Source: Agrostemma githago
Taxonomy: Eukaryota > Streptophyta > Magnoliopsida > Caryophyllales > Caryophyllaceae
Direction: 5' to 3'
Assembly (NCBI GenBank): GCA_958450325.1
Contig: OY288254.1
Location: forward strand, 33,551,577 to 33,615,576
DNA: 64,000 nucleotides
The notes below the pieces were generated by a model that made no database searches, was not told where the DNA came from, and saw only the letters and a list, made by a program, of their open reading frames with translations. Position 1 is the first letter of the stretch, and each line of letters starts with the position of its first letter. Position numbers and translations under genes: made by a program. Positions 46,503-57,898 of this stretch are shown here, piece by piece.

Positions 46503-48071
46503 TTGATGGTAAGGATTTGTCGTGGGTCCTACCGTCAATAAATAACCAACTAATCCTAGTGGGTAGCTAGGGTAAGTCGGGTCGAATCCACGGGGACGGT
46601 AAGAGGTGTCTAGACTAGGTCTACCTAAATACAAGACTGAGTCAACGAGCTAAACTAAACTAGAATGATAAGAAGGGGAGAAGAGTAAGACTACGACTAA
46701 GGTAACGAAGAAATCAAATAAGGAAAGGGTAGGGTTAGGTCGGGTTCAAAAGTGTAGTAGGATAATTGGGAGATCGAGGGTGTAGGTTTCACCTAGTTAC
46801 TAAGGTCGGTCCGGGCTCTCGCTACGTAGACCAATGTCCGCACTCTCGTGTCAAAGACAAAACCCGAATACTTATGCAAGTTGTCACCCAATACACAAGG
46901 ATTCAACCACAAATCAATCACACAATGAGAAGAGGAAGACAAGCAAGAGGAGCATTCGCAACTACTACTCTAACAAGCAATTCAACAAACACATGGTGCT
47001 CTTAATATGTGACTAGTAACAAAGACTCCACCTTTACCCACAATCAAACCTAAATCATCCATAATCAACACTTAATTCTTCTACTAACCCCACAACAAGT
47101 CTACTCAAACATTATCAAACTAGTACCAACATAAACAAGAGGAAACAACACAAACATCCAAACATACATTATGAAACTAACAAGAACAAGAACAAACAAT
47201 AACAAAGATGAAAACTTGATTAAATATGAGAGATTAAAGGAAAAGAGAAAGGAAAGATTGTACCAAACTAGATGAAAGGAAAAGATGAACACTTGTATAG
47301 AAGAAGACCCAAAACATCCACCAATGTTGTCAAGATTGGTAGAATCTCCAAGAATTCCAATATTACAAGAGTAGTCTAACTAGATTAAGGTAAGATTAAG
47401 AAGTAATTAAGGACTAATCTACACTAATCTAATCTAACCTAAAGTAGTCTAGGGTTTGTGGGTAATGTCTAACATAACATAAGAATACAAGAGGAGGGGT
47501 ATATATAGGGTTACAAGAGTGAAGGAGGATGAAACAATGAGTTGCGTGCTACAGCTCCACGGTCCCGACCGGGACGGGCAATAACACAGCCTGGTGTTAT
47601 TGATAACACAGCTCGGTGTTATGCTTGATCCCGACCGGGACGGGCTGGTCCCGACCGGGACGGACCCAGGTCAGTAGCTTCGCTAAATGCACACCTCATC
47701 CCGGACGGGTTGAGGCCATCCCGACCGGGATGGGCCTTGTAGGCCTCAAATAAGCTCTTTTTGGTCCCTCCTTGCTTCTCATGGGTATCTTATCGATTCT
47801 CGGGACTCGGGATCGGGTCTAAGAGGCTCGGGATTGGGTTCAGAGGTCTCGGGGTCGAATCCAAGGCATCGAGTGATCGTTCCTTCACTTCGTTGGCTCC
47901 AAAAAGTGTATGTATCGAGTCGGATTTGCTCCAACTCTTCACAATTGGTCTCGGGAACCTGAAACGAACTAAAGGAAGCATAAGTAGCCCATAAACTGCT
48001 CCCAAGGAGCGATTCCACAAGGAAAATGGGACCAAACACAGTAAAATAGGTGCTACAATCTACACTTACCA
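46503..48071 (-). repeat. 5' LTR of Athila-like element F (1569 bp)
   Basis: Nearly identical to 40297-41890. Motif centres lie at 47568.5, 47590.5, 47612.5, 47634.5, 47654.5, 47704.5 and 47724.5, with one 20-bp unit fewer than its partner. TATA-like tatatata at 47500-47507. Confidence 0.9.
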
Positions 48072-48076
48072 GAAAT

Positions 48077-48619
48077 GGTAGCCACTATTTTACCACATCT
48101 CAAAGGCAAGCCCAAAGGAGAAGGCCCGCTTATCACTTTCTCCGAGTCCGACCTTCCACCATTTGGGGCCACCCATAACCTGGCCCTATATATCACGGTG
48201 ATCTGCCGGGGCAAGTATCTACCTATGACCCTAATTGATGACGGGTCAGCTGTGAATGTTGTTCCTTTAAGGACTGCAAAGGCTCTCGGCATTACCGAGG
48301 CTGACTACCTTCCTACCGCACAAACTATCCAGGCTTTCGATGGGAGCCCGAAATCCGTTGCTGGGGCAGTTAAACTAGCCATCATAACGGGCCCGATCGA
48401 GAAGGAGCTCGAATTCCAAGTGATCGATGTCACCTCATCGTTTAATCTGCTACTTGGAAGGCCCTGGATACACGCGGTCAAAGCCGTATCCTCTACTCTC
48501 CACAGAAAGGTCAAGTTACCTTTGCAAGATGGGGTCGTCACTCTCGAAGCTACCCCAATAGCCGTGTCGAGCTGTAATACGGCGGGCCCAACCGACCCAC
48601 GAGGTTTCAATTTTGTGGA
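48077..48619 (+). pseudogene. pro: Aspartic protease of Tat element G
   Basis: It resumes directly after the TSD as MVATILPHLKGKPKGEG. The protease has CRGKYLPMTLIDDGSAVNVV with catalytic Asp at 48237-48239, then KALGITEADYLP, FDGSPKSVAGAVKL and LLLGRPWIHAVKAV. The frame stops after FNFVE because of a one-base loss near 48618; A reads FVGLIEEE through here, so the ancestor had a continuous gag-pro-pol frame. The active site looks intact. Confidence 0.85.
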
Positions 48620-50620
48620 ATGATCGAGGAAGAGTATCTCTTTAGGCCCTATTTCACCACCAGCATCGACATGATGCTGCAGAACTTGGGTTACCTAACG
48701 GGGGCTACTTCAAGGCCTGGTCTCCCGGCTGGCAAGATCATCGATGTCTTAAGCAATGAGGAGTCAAAATTCGGCTTAGGGTATGCCATAACCCCAGAAA
48801 ACGTGGTCCAGGCGGGCATCCAAAAGGCCTGCAACATTCTCAAGGGTACCTACTTGGGCCCCTACAGCCCAAAACTGACCGATTACTTTGTCTCCCCAGT
48901 ATTTGGAGCTGTCCAGACGGGCCTCTATCAGCCCATCATAACTTATCCTGAGGTCAATTTCATCCCAGATGATATCTATGCTCTCATGCTGGCCGAATCA
49001 AAGGAAGATTCAAGCCATGCCGAGCCCATGTTGGGGCTCTTGTTCGGGGAAAGCAAGATAATCCCGACCCCTAAAGAGGAATTGGTGAACCTGATCCTCC
49101 ATAGCAGCAAGTTCGATCCGACCAGGCTGATCTCTGAAGTCGGTACCAACACCGGAAAGAGGGCTTGGAGGAAGACGATCAAGTGGACCGACAGCGAGGG
49201 TCGAGTCTACAAGTTCACTACTGGCGAAGGGGACATGCAAGGCGCCGAGTCCGATTCCGAGTCTGATTCAGAGTCAGAGTCAGAGTCTGGGTCTAAGTCA
49301 AGGGGGTCCAGCACTAGGGTCGAGTCTGTAACCCCTTTTCCTTTGGTCACACCTGTGGGAGTCTCGGAGTCTGTCCCGAGAGCCCTCCCCATCCCGCCTC
49401 TGACCAACGATCAGATGGCTGCTCTCTTTGAGCTATTTTCAAAATTCTCTATCAATAATAACGATAACCGTTCTGCTTACGACTTGTCTTATTTTCAAAA
49501 TATTTTCAAAAATTTTATTTGCAATGACATTGAGAAACCCGACGAACAGGTACCACTACCTCCGTATCTAGTCGAGCAACTCGAACAAAGGGAATCCCGA
49601 GATCCGGTCATTGAGGAAACTGACTCCATCAATGTGGGAACCCCTTTAGAGCCTCAGATGCTTAAGTTAGGTTTATCCTTAGATCCCGAGGAGAAGCAAC
49701 AATTCACGGAGCTCCTCCACGAATTCAAAGACGTCTTCGCATGGTCCTACAAGGACATGCAGGGAATAGACCGGGAGATAGCCGAACACCGTATACCCAT
49801 CAAAGACGGGTGTAAGCCGGTAAAGCAAAAACTCCAAAGAATGAGGCCCGAATGGTCTCTTAAAGTCAAAGAAGAAGTCGACAAGCAATTTAAAGCGGGC
49901 TTTATTCAAGTGTCTGAATATCCAGACTGGGTTGCAAATATCGTACCGGTACCCAAGAAAGACGGAAAGGTACGAGTTTGTGTAGATTTCGGGGACCTTA
50001 ATAAGGCCAGCCCGAAAGACGATTTCCCGTTACCACACATCGACATACTGGTGGACAACACGGCCGATCACGCCCTTCTATCCTTTATGGACAGGTATGC
50101 CGGATACAATCAGATCAAAATGGTGAAAGAAGACATGAGTAAGACCACCTTCACTACACCTTGGGGGACTTACTGTTACACCGTTATGCCATTTGGGCTT
50201 ATCAACGCCGGTGCCACTTACCAACGAACCGCCACTACCTTACTACATGACATGATGCATAAGGAAGTAGAGGTCTACGTGGACGATATGATCGTTAAGT
50301 CCAAAGAACGAAACGGGCATATTTCGGCCCTCAGAAAGTTCTTCACTCGGTTACGCAAGTACAACATAAGGTTAAATCCTCAAAAATGCAGCTTTGGGGT
50401 AACATCAGGCAAGTTACTAGGCCATATCGTCAGCCAACGCGGCATCGAGGTTGACCCAGCCAAAATCAAAGATATTACCGAGATGCAACCACCTAAAACT
50501 GAAAAGGAGATAAGGGGGTTTCTCGGTAAAGTCCAATATATCAGCCGGTTTATTTCAAAGCTAACCATGGTATGCGAACCCATTTTCAAGAAACTGAAGA
50601 TAGGAGAACGGGTACTGTAG
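48620..50620 (+). CDS. pol (RT): Reverse transcriptase of Tat element G (667-codon open frame, partial polyprotein)
   Basis: The N-terminal ~370 residues form the protease-RT linker, with a Ser/Asp/Glu run (ESDSESDSESESE, ~49255-49290). RT motifs follow: HRIPIKDGCKPV, MRPEWSLKVKEEVDKQFKAG, VPKKDGKVRVCVDF, LLSFMDRYAGYNQI, YTVMPFGLINAGATYQR and YVDDM (50276-50290), so the catalytic Asp pair is intact, unlike in A. The connection has GFLGKVQYISRFISKL. It ends at TAG (50618-50620) in place of Trp before DDKCQAAF. MDRYAGYNQ has Arg where A has Gly. It is the best-preserved coding block in the window, but is cut off from gag, RNaseH and integrase. Confidence 0.85.
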   Translation: MIEEEYLFRPYFTTSIDMMLQNLGYLTGATSRPGLPAGKIIDVLSNEESKFGLGYAITPENVVQAGIQKACNILKGTYLGPYSPKLTDYFVSPVFGAVQTGLYQPIITYPEVNFIPDDIYALMLAESKEDSSHAEPMLGLLFGESKIIPTPKEELVNLILHSSKFDPTRLISEVGTNTGKRAWRKTIKWTDSEGRVYKFTTGEGDMQGAESDSESDSESESESGSKSRGSSTRVESVTPFPLVTPVGVSESVPRALPIPPLTNDQMAALFELFSKFSINNNDNRSAYDLSYFQNIFKNFICNDIEKPDEQVPLPPYLVEQLEQRESRDPVIEETDSINVGTPLEPQMLKLGLSLDPEEKQQFTELLHEFKDVFAWSYKDMQGIDREIAEHRIPIKDGCKPVKQKLQRMRPEWSLKVKEEVDKQFKAGFIQVSEYPDWVANIVPVPKKDGKVRVCVDFGDLNKASPKDDFPLPHIDILVDNTADHALLSFMDRYAGYNQIKMVKEDMSKTTFTTPWGTYCYTVMPFGLINAGATYQRTATTLLHDMMHKEVEVYVDDMIVKSKERNGHISALRKFFTRLRKYNIRLNPQKCSFGVTSGKLLGHIVSQRGIEVDPAKIKDITEMQPPKTEKEIRGFLGKVQYISRFISKLTMVCEPIFKKLKIGERVL

Positions 50621-51717
50621 GACGACAAATGTCAAGCAGCTTTCGATAAGATCAAAGAGATTCTGTCATCTCCGCCGGTATTAATGCCGCCTCAACACGG
50701 TCTACCTTTGTCGTTATATTTGACAGCGACCGAGATGGCCATGGGGGCTATGTTGGCCCAGACGGTCGACTCAGAGGAACGGGCTATTTACTACGTCAAT
50801 AAAAAGTTCTTAGAATACGAGTGCAAATACACGATGCTCGAAAAGACGTTCCTAGCTCTAGTTTGGGCCACTAAAAAGCTCCGACACTATATGCTTAGTC
50901 ACGAAGTGCACGTATTGTCCAAAATGGATCCAATCAAATTTCTGTTCGAGAAGTCCATCCTCAATGGCAGGATATCTAGATGGACTTTAATGCTAGCTGA
51001 GTTCGACCTCAAGTTCGTGCCATTAAAAGCCATCAAAGGTCGGGTAGTAGCCGAGTTCCTTGCCGATAGTCCGGTATCTGAAGAAGGACATACCGATACC
51101 TGGGCCTTTCCAGATGAAGATATATTCCATACTAACACGGAGACATGGGATCTATACTTTGACGGGGCATCCAACTTTCGAGGATTTGGTGTCGGAATTT
51201 TGCTAATCTCACCACAAGGAGAACACACCCCGTTGTCCATTAAATTGGATTTTGACGTGACTAACAACGCAGCCGAGTATGAAGCATGCATTCACGGATT
51301 GCAAGCCGCCGCGGACTTAGGAGTAACAAACCTCCGGGTCCACGGTGACTCATCATTAGTCATCAATCAAGCACTCCAGAAATGGAAAACTCGGAACGCA
51401 AATCTCGTAGCTTACCAAGCGCGAGTAAGGGTTCTCGAAAGGCAGTTTCAAAAGGTGGAATACATCTATCTACCCTGGGAAGAAAACCAGTTTGCAGATG
51501 CGCTATCCAAGTTAGCATCTTTACTGAATATCCCGGAACACATGACCAACATGCCGATTTGCGTCGAAAGACGGTCCGAGCCGGAATATATCAACGTTAT
51601 CCAAGACATCGAAATAACTGATCTAGAACCTTGGTACCAGGCTGTTCTAACCTACTTAACGTCGGGAGAATATCCTCCGGGATCTGAAAATCGGGCCAAG
51701 AAAGCCCTGCGAAGGTG
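50621..51717 (+). pseudogene. pol (RH-aRH): RNaseH and archaeal-type RNaseH of Tat element G
   Basis: After the TAG the frame continues DDKCQAAFDKIKEIL, then LYLTATEMAMGAMLAQ and LEKTFLALVWATKKLRHYM. The second domain shows WDLYFDGAS, AEYEACIHGLQAA, VHGDSSLVINQAL and ENQFADALSKLAS, with all four acidic residues in place. It runs to RAKKALRR and is interrupted by E2 after the TSD aggtg (51713-51717). Confidence 0.87.
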
Positions 51718-52327
51718 TGATGTGAGTTGATATGAACTTTGAAATAAGAATATGAAGTAGGATTAGTATTCTGAAATGGAACGTAAACATGTGACCAAAA
51801 CAGAATGAAAGGTTAGTTTTAAGGATGAATAAGCCGTAACCAAGGATAGTATGCTAGGTGAAGTAGACTTATACTCCAACAAAGCGGTTGCTAGATCAAA
51901 CACTCGATTGAAATAGCGAGTTTAGAGCTTGTAACGCGACTTACTCTAGACTTTGTCTTGTAAACAACAAGGACGTAAAAGAAAAGCTTAGCTTTACTCA
52001 GGTTTTTGATATGCAAATTGGATGTCTTATTCATTCAAATAGATGGCTATATATAGCCTACAACAAGACCCCTAAACCGGCTGGTTAGGGTGACAATAAC
52101 GAAGCTACATGGTGACAAAATGGAATGTTGTTAAAACTAACCTTTCATCAAGAGCTACAACTCTTGATTTTTCTTAAAATCAAGACGGTCCAAGAAGTGT
52201 CGAAGCCAAATTATTAGTTGAATTTCTGATTGCGATTGGAATTCAAAGGTTAAACTCGTGCGGGTAGTTCGAGGGTTAATCGGTTTTGATTGTTTCGTGG
52301 TTCTTGTTGAAGTTCGATTTATTTTCA

Positions 52328-52825
52328 AAAAAAAAAAAAAAAAAAAACTATTCACGAATTAGTACTTTTCACGTAGTACTATTCCAAAAAAAAAAAAAAA
52401 AAGATCGCTGGAATTTTCTCGTTTGAAAACACTTACGAGGAAAGTTTGGTGTTTGATCCAACGTTACCACCTGTTTTTTACGAGTATCATCTTCAACCAA
52501 ACGGGTTGTGCAAGAAGAAACAAATTCTGATCTTAGTCAAAACAAGCATGGAGAGTAAGGGGATTGAGCTTGTGGAATACTTTCAGAAGCAACAAAAAGA
52601 TACCTGATCCATCCTTGTTCACAACAAGCAAAGTAGAGTTCACAAGCATTCAAAACAACACCTACTTGAAAAGGAGTCGAGCTTGGGGTCGAGCCCTGAT
52701 ACCAACGTTACCCACACTTATGTCTATTTGGAGTAAGGATGTGTTGATCCTAACAAATTTTGTATTTGATCCAGGTGGGATACTAGTTACAAGAATTGAG
52801 GACAATTCTTTTTCAAAGGAGAGTA
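52328..52825 (+). pseudogene. Decayed copy of the element E orphan ORF in E2
   Basis: It is nearly identical to 17617-18121, with the same two poly(A) tracts in front. The start codon is atc instead of atg, a tac replaces gac (FYEY for FDEY), and one extra A in the KQQK codons near 52598 shifts the frame. The rest reads IPDPSLFTTSKVEFTSIQNN in another frame. It lies in the opposite orientation to the ends of E2. Confidence 0.75.
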
Positions 52826-52827
52826 TG

Positions 52828-54310
52828 ATGCGAGTTCATTTTGCAGCGTTGTTTTGATCAGTCCATATCTCGAGTTATACTTGGAGTTTCGTAGTCATTC
52901 AAAATGGAGGAGATAGATTTCGAGCTTATCTTTCCAATGACTATTCATGAAGGCTCATTGAACAAGTATTGACAAAGTTATGGTCCGAACAAGACAGTTG
53001 TGCATGGGAATTTCTGATGCGAGTTCATTTTTGCAGCATTGTTTTGATCAGTCCATATCTCGAGTTATACTTGGAATTTCGTAGTCATTCAAAATGGAGG
53101 AGATAGATTTCGAGCTTATCTTTCCAATGACTATTCATGAAGGCTCATTGAACAAGTATTGACAAAGTTATGGTCCGAACAAGTCAGTTGTGCATGGGAA
53201 AACACCGGGGTTAAAGAGGACGTTTGAAGCTGGTTGTGCACGTCCAAATGGCTCCTTATTAAGCTTTGTTATTAGCTCCTAGTTTACATAGCTTTGTTAT
53301 TAGCTCCTAGTTTACATAGCTTTGTTATTAGCTCCTAGTTCACATAGATGTAGCTTTGTTTTTGTCACCATGTAGCTTCGTTATTGTCACCCTAACCAGC
53401 CGGTTTAAGGGTCTTGTTGTAGGCTATATATAGCCATCTATTTGAATGAATAAGACATCCAATTTGCATATCAAAAACCTGAGTAAAGCTAAGCTTTTCT
53501 TTTACGTCCTTGTTGTTTACAAGACAAAGTCTAGAGTAAGTCGCGTTACAAGCTCTAAACTCGCTATTTCAATCGAGTGTTGAGCTTGTAACGCGACTTA
53601 CTCTAGACTTTGTCTTGTAACCAACAAGGACGTAAAAGAAAAGCTTATCTTTACTCAGGTTTTTGATATGCAAATTGGATGTCTTATTCATTTAAATAGA
53701 TGGCTATATATAGCCTACAACAAGACCCTTAAACCGGCTGGTTAGGGTGACAATAACGAAGCTACATGGTGACAAAAACAAAGCTACATCTATGTGAACT
53801 AGGAGCTAATAACAAAGCTATGTAAACTAGGAGCTAATAACAAAGCTATGTAAACTAGGAGCTAATAACAAAGCTTAATAAGGAGCCATTTGGACGTGCA
53901 CAACCAGCTTCAAACGTCCTCTTTAACCCCGGTGCTTTCCCATGCACAACTGACTTGTTCGGACCATAACTTTGTCAATACTTGTTCAATGAGCCTTCAT
54001 GAATAGTCATTGGAAAGATAAGCTCGAAATCTATCTCCTCCATTTTGAATGACTACGAAATTCCAAGTATAACTCGAGATATGGACTGATCAAAACAATG
54101 CTGCAAAAATGAACTCGCATCAGAAATTCCTATGCACAACTGTCTTGTTCGGACCATAACTTTGTCAATACTTGTTCAATGAGCCTTCATGAATAGTAAT
54201 TGGAAAGATAAGCTCGAAATCTATCTCCTCCATTTTGAATGACTACGAAATTCCAAGTATAACTCGAGATATGGACTGATCAAAACAATGCTGCAAAAAT
54301 GAACTCGCAT
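52828..54310. repeat. Large inverted repeat (about 728-bp arms, 26-bp loop) in E2
   Basis: Left arm 52828-53555, loop 53556-53581, right arm 53582-54310. The symmetry is exact enough that the 28-bp minisatellite blocks (53263-53346 and 53791-53874) mirror about 53568.5. Each arm contains a truncated 186-bp LTR start followed by a longer LTR part, joined by gggaatttc. Confidence 0.9.
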
Positions 54311-54501
54311 AAGAAATTCCGATGCACAACTGTCTTGTTCGGACCATACCTTTGTCAATACTTGTTCAATGAGCCTTCATGAATAGTCATTGGAAAGATA
54401 AGCTCGAAATCTATCTCCTCCATTTTGAACGACTACGAAACTCCAAGTATAACTCGAGATATGGACTGATCAAAACAACGCTGCAAAATGAACTCGCATC
54501 A

Positions 54502-55671
54502 AGGTGGGCCACCCAGTTCATCCGCACGGACGATGGACAGTTGTACAAAAAGACGGCGCAGGGGGCTCTACTCCTAAGTATCGACAAAACGCAGGCCAAA
54601 AAGGTCATGGCCGAGGTACACGATGGCGAGAACGGCCCGCATATGAGCGCCCATATGCTAGCTTGAAAAATCGCCAGACTCGGGAACTACTGGAATAGCA
54701 TGGAAACCGACTGTCAGTTATATGTCAAACACTGTCATAACTGTCAGATCTTCGGCAACATCCAGCATATGCCGTCATCCCTGTTGTATACCATGACTTC
54801 TCCATGGCCATTTTCGACATGGGGAATCGATATAATCGGGATGGTGAACCCTTCCGGGACGGGAGGTCATTGCTTCATTCTAGTGGCTATTGACTATTTT
54901 ACTAAATGGGTTGAAGTCGAGTCATATCGTGTCTTGAACGTCAAGCACGTAGCAAAATTTATCCAAGATAAAATTATATGCCGATACGGGATCCCGCACG
55001 AATTCATTAGTGATCACGGGACCCATTTTCAAGCCAAAACCGCTACTTTGCTAGCAAAATATAAGATTCAAAGGCATACATCTTCACCTTACCGTCCCCA
55101 AACCATTGGAGCGGTAGAGGCAGCAAATAAAACAATTGGCACCATACTTAAAAAGATGGCTAATAATTACCGGGATTGGCCCGACAAAATTCCTTTTGCC
55201 TTATGGGGATACCGGACATCAATCCGCACCGCAACCGGAGCAACTCCATACTATCTGACATATGGGATGGAGGCGGTCCAGCCGGTCGAGCTCGAGGTAC
55301 CATCCCTGAGGATTCTACTCGAAAGTCAGGTACCTGAAGAAGATTGGGTCCAAGCCCGATACGATTCGTTGATTCTCTTGGATGAACGACGATCCCGAGC
55401 CCTTAACAATATCCAGATATACCAGAAAAGGATACAACGGGCTTTCAACAAAAGAGTTAGGCCCAGGAATATCAAAGAGGGCGATCTAGTCCTAAAATCT
55501 GTCAGGGCTTTGCTACCGGTCGACCCAAGAGGAAAATTCAAACCTAATTGTGCCGGACCGTATCTAGTAAAGAAGGTTTTATCAGGAGAAGCAGTAATGC
55601 TGACAGACTTGGACAGGAACGAATTCGTCAACCCAACCAACTTGGACCAGCCGAAGCGCTACTACCCCTAA
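54502..55671 (+). pseudogene. pol (IN): Integrase of Tat element G
   Basis: It resumes as RWATQFIRTDDGQLYKK. The HHCC region (HDGENGPHMSAH ... CQLYVKHCHNCQ) is interrupted by TGA at 54664-54666, a CGA Arg codon in A. The DDE core is complete: WGIDIIGMVNP, FISDHGTHFQ, GAVEAANKTIG, then ALWGYRTSIRTATGATPYYL and the GPY-like NCAGPYLVKKVL. It ends NLDQPKRYYP at 55671. From 54700 on it is one open frame of 323 codons. No chromodomain. Confidence 0.88.
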
Positions 55672-56021
55672 CCTTATCTAAATGTCATTTGCTAAAAGTT
55701 TATAAAAATTTGTCTTTTTATAAAAAATTTCAAGAATTAAGCAAGTCAATAAGTTAGGTTTACTTATCCTACTGTCGCACATCTCGATCTAATAGTCTTG
55801 ATGTATTTCGAAAATTGCAAAAATCTACGTCTGAACTACGGTTGGTTTGATTCCACTGATCGTGGATACGTAGGCAACCCCTCAAAAGGGTACAACCACT
55901 GCAATAACGAAAAGACAGAAACGGTTTTTCACTAATATGTCTTTATTATTTCAAAAATGCCTCACGCAAAAATAAATCACACAAAAATAATAGTAGTACT
56001 TAAATAATAAAATCTAGGAGA
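55672..56021 (+). other. Spacer between G pol and the antisense gene
   Basis: Non-coding and homologous to A 32207-32581, including gtggatacgtaggcaacccc. Confidence 0.6.
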
Positions 56022-57795
56022 CTACTGCTCGTACATCTTCCGCTTCCCTTTATATTTCGGGTCACGCGGAGCCCGGGGTCGACGGGGCGGCGGCGAACGT
56101 TCCCGTATTACTAAGGGAACCTCTTTAGCCCGAACCCGTTTCTTCGACAACGGATTTTCAGCTATCGTCACTGGCCCAAGCCGAGCCCGTACATGTTCGG
56201 GAAGTCTGTCGCGTGGACCAAGTCGGTCCTTAGCCGCCAGTCTTGGGCCGAGTCTCCTTTCCAAGTCCGTCTGGGGGCTCACTTTCCTCCATGCATCTTT
56301 AGTACTGGACCCTTCAGTCTGAGTCCTAGCCTTCCCGTTCTGGCCTGACATCAGGGGAACCATGGTAGCCGGGGTATCACTGTCATCGAAAAAGCCTCGA
56401 TTGTCTTTAGCCTGTTCTCGACGCAGCAAGTCAAAGGCTTCGTCGGTCTTCAAAGCAGCACGGGCTTTAGCCGAATCCGCCTTGGTCCACTTCACGTAAG
56501 AATCAGATACCTAGATCGAGTGAAGATTCTTGGAAACGGGCCAAGTAGCCCGAGTATACCACCTTTGCATCCAGGTGTCACACATCACATCCGTTAGCTG
56601 AGTAGATTCACTCACGAACGCCTCGATTTCCGGGATTCTTTGGGCCCGACCATATTGCCTAAGTATGCGATCGGGGTAAAGATGGATTGTTTGCCTAAAA
56701 GATAGGATCACTTGATATCGGGCCCTGCACCTCGATTCTAAACCAGTCCAGACATAAATGGGCTACCAAGGTACGGTCCAACGGATCAATGGGCCTCCAT
56801 GAAAAAAGATAGCAGCTCGTCCCAGAATTTTTGGGTAGCAAGACGGGAAAAGTCAACAGTTCGTCTTCTCGTCATCACTTGATTTGGGCGATATCGGCTT
56901 ACGTCAAGAGGAGGGTCCAGGATCGATAGCCTCTCGAAAAGCCAAAGCTGAAAAGTCAAAGTCATGAAAAGTCAAAATCGTGAAAAGTCAAAAAAAATAA
57001 AATAAAATAAAAATCGCAAAAATCGCAAAAAATGGAAAAAAAACCGAGAAAAAACGAACAAATCGAGAAAACCGGAAAAATCAGAAATTTCGGAAAAATC
57101 GGAATTGCGAAAAAAAATCAAAGATTGCGAAAAACTAAGAAAAATCAGCCTACCTGTAGAAGACGGGTACTCCCAGTCAGCCGGATCGACGGATCCCTTT
57201 TACGATTATCCAAGCCCTGGATAATCTCCCCTGTAATCAGCCAAGCCGGGCTGTGCTCTGTCTCCATCAGATCGGCCACAGTAAGAAGTCTGACATGGCC
57301 CATGTAAGATAACAAATACATATGACCTTCGAAGGCGTAAACGTGGAGCATGCAAAAAGTAAAGGCCCTGCGGCTATATACTGGCCTGACCCAGACGTCA
57401 TCTGGGTTCATAAATTTTTCAGCCAAGTCGATCAAGGAAACGGTATCGTCTTCTGTCATGCGAGATACCTCCATGTGGGAAAGCCCTAAAAATTCTCGTA
57501 ATTTTCTCCTCGTGTCATGAACTGAGAACGGGACGGCAGGGCGAAGCATGGGATTCCATCCTCCTACAGCAGCAATTTCCTCAGGAATAGGACAAATTTC
57601 GCCTCGAGGAAAGCTAAAAACGTGATAAGTATCGTCCCAGTAGGACAGGCAAGCATCCAAAAAGTGGCGGTCCACTTGCATTTGACGGATCGTAAATAAC
57701 TGGGTGCCGCCATTCTGGTTTAGGATAACTCTATCTGCGTCTCTGAATAGTCGGGACCAATCTTGCAGCATTCCAACTAATCGGTCGATACCCAT
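56022..57795 (-). pseudogene. Antisense gene of Tat element G, plant-mobile-domain-like, one intron
   Basis: Exon 1 is open from ATG 57795 (MGIDRLVGMLQDW) for about 214 codons: RHFLDACLSYWDDTYHVFSF, PRGEICPIPEEIAAVGGW, LREFLGLSHMEVSRM, SLIDLAEKFMNPDDV, AFEGHMYLLSYMG. The pattern resembles a plant mobile domain. The intron 57153-56948 has GT-AG ends. Exon 2 reads LWLFERLSILDPPLD, YRPNQVMTRR, LHSI, FDLLRREQAKDNRGFF, LERRLGPRL and a basic tail. Two TAG codons replace Trp (near 56762, PW*PIYVW, and near 56512, HSI*VSDSY). The full product would be about 540 residues. Its role in the element is unknown. Confidence 0.72.
56948..57153 (-). other. Intron of the G antisense gene
   Basis: The minus strand reads ctacag|GTAGGC ... 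TTTTCAG|ctttgg. It is A/T-rich with many aaaatcg/gaaaaa repeats. Flanking exon text is collinear with A, whose intron lies at the same codon. Confidence 0.65.
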
Positions 57796-57898
57796 AATGA
57801 ATTTCTAAAAGAGGAAATAAGTTTCTCAGGGCTTGTTTTTTCTTTGAAGGAAGAAGGGAATTGTGGGAATTATGAATAGATTATGAGCAAGGAGAGGG

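Larger units (their letters stand above)
40297..48071 (-). mobile_element. Athila-like non-autonomous LTR retrotransposon, element F, inserted in G
   Basis: A 7775-bp minus-strand element between gaaat duplications (40292-40296 and 48072-48076). LTRs are 46503-48071 (5') and 40297-41890 (3'); the minus-strand start at 48071 reads TGGTAAG, where TGATAAG is expected. The tRNA-Asp PBS has one mismatch. The internal region has one degraded ORF with no capsid or protease domain and over 2.5 kb of non-coding DNA homologous to D. It is a deletion relative of the D family and could only move with help. Confidence 0.88.
51718..54501 (-). mobile_element. Rearranged fold-back copy of the E family (E2), inserted in G pol
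   Basis: A 2784-bp insertion between aggtg duplications (51713-51717 and 54502-54506). Both outer ends are proper E LTR ends in minus orientation (TGATGTGAG... and ...CGCATCA). Inside, the order is scrambled: a minus LTR 3' part (51718-~52118), a plus-strand internal region with a frameshifted ORF (~52145-52825), a giant inverted repeat (52828-53555 and 53582-54310, 26-bp loop) and another minus LTR start (54311-54501). No PBS remains. Intact ends and TSD suggest the rearranged form was integrated as such. Confidence 0.85.

Noticed and set aside
51718..54501. E2 as a DNA transposon with terminal inverted repeats
   Set aside because: Its ends are the LTR ends of element E, the TSD is 5 bp, and the inverted arms are internal LTR pieces rather than terminal repeats.
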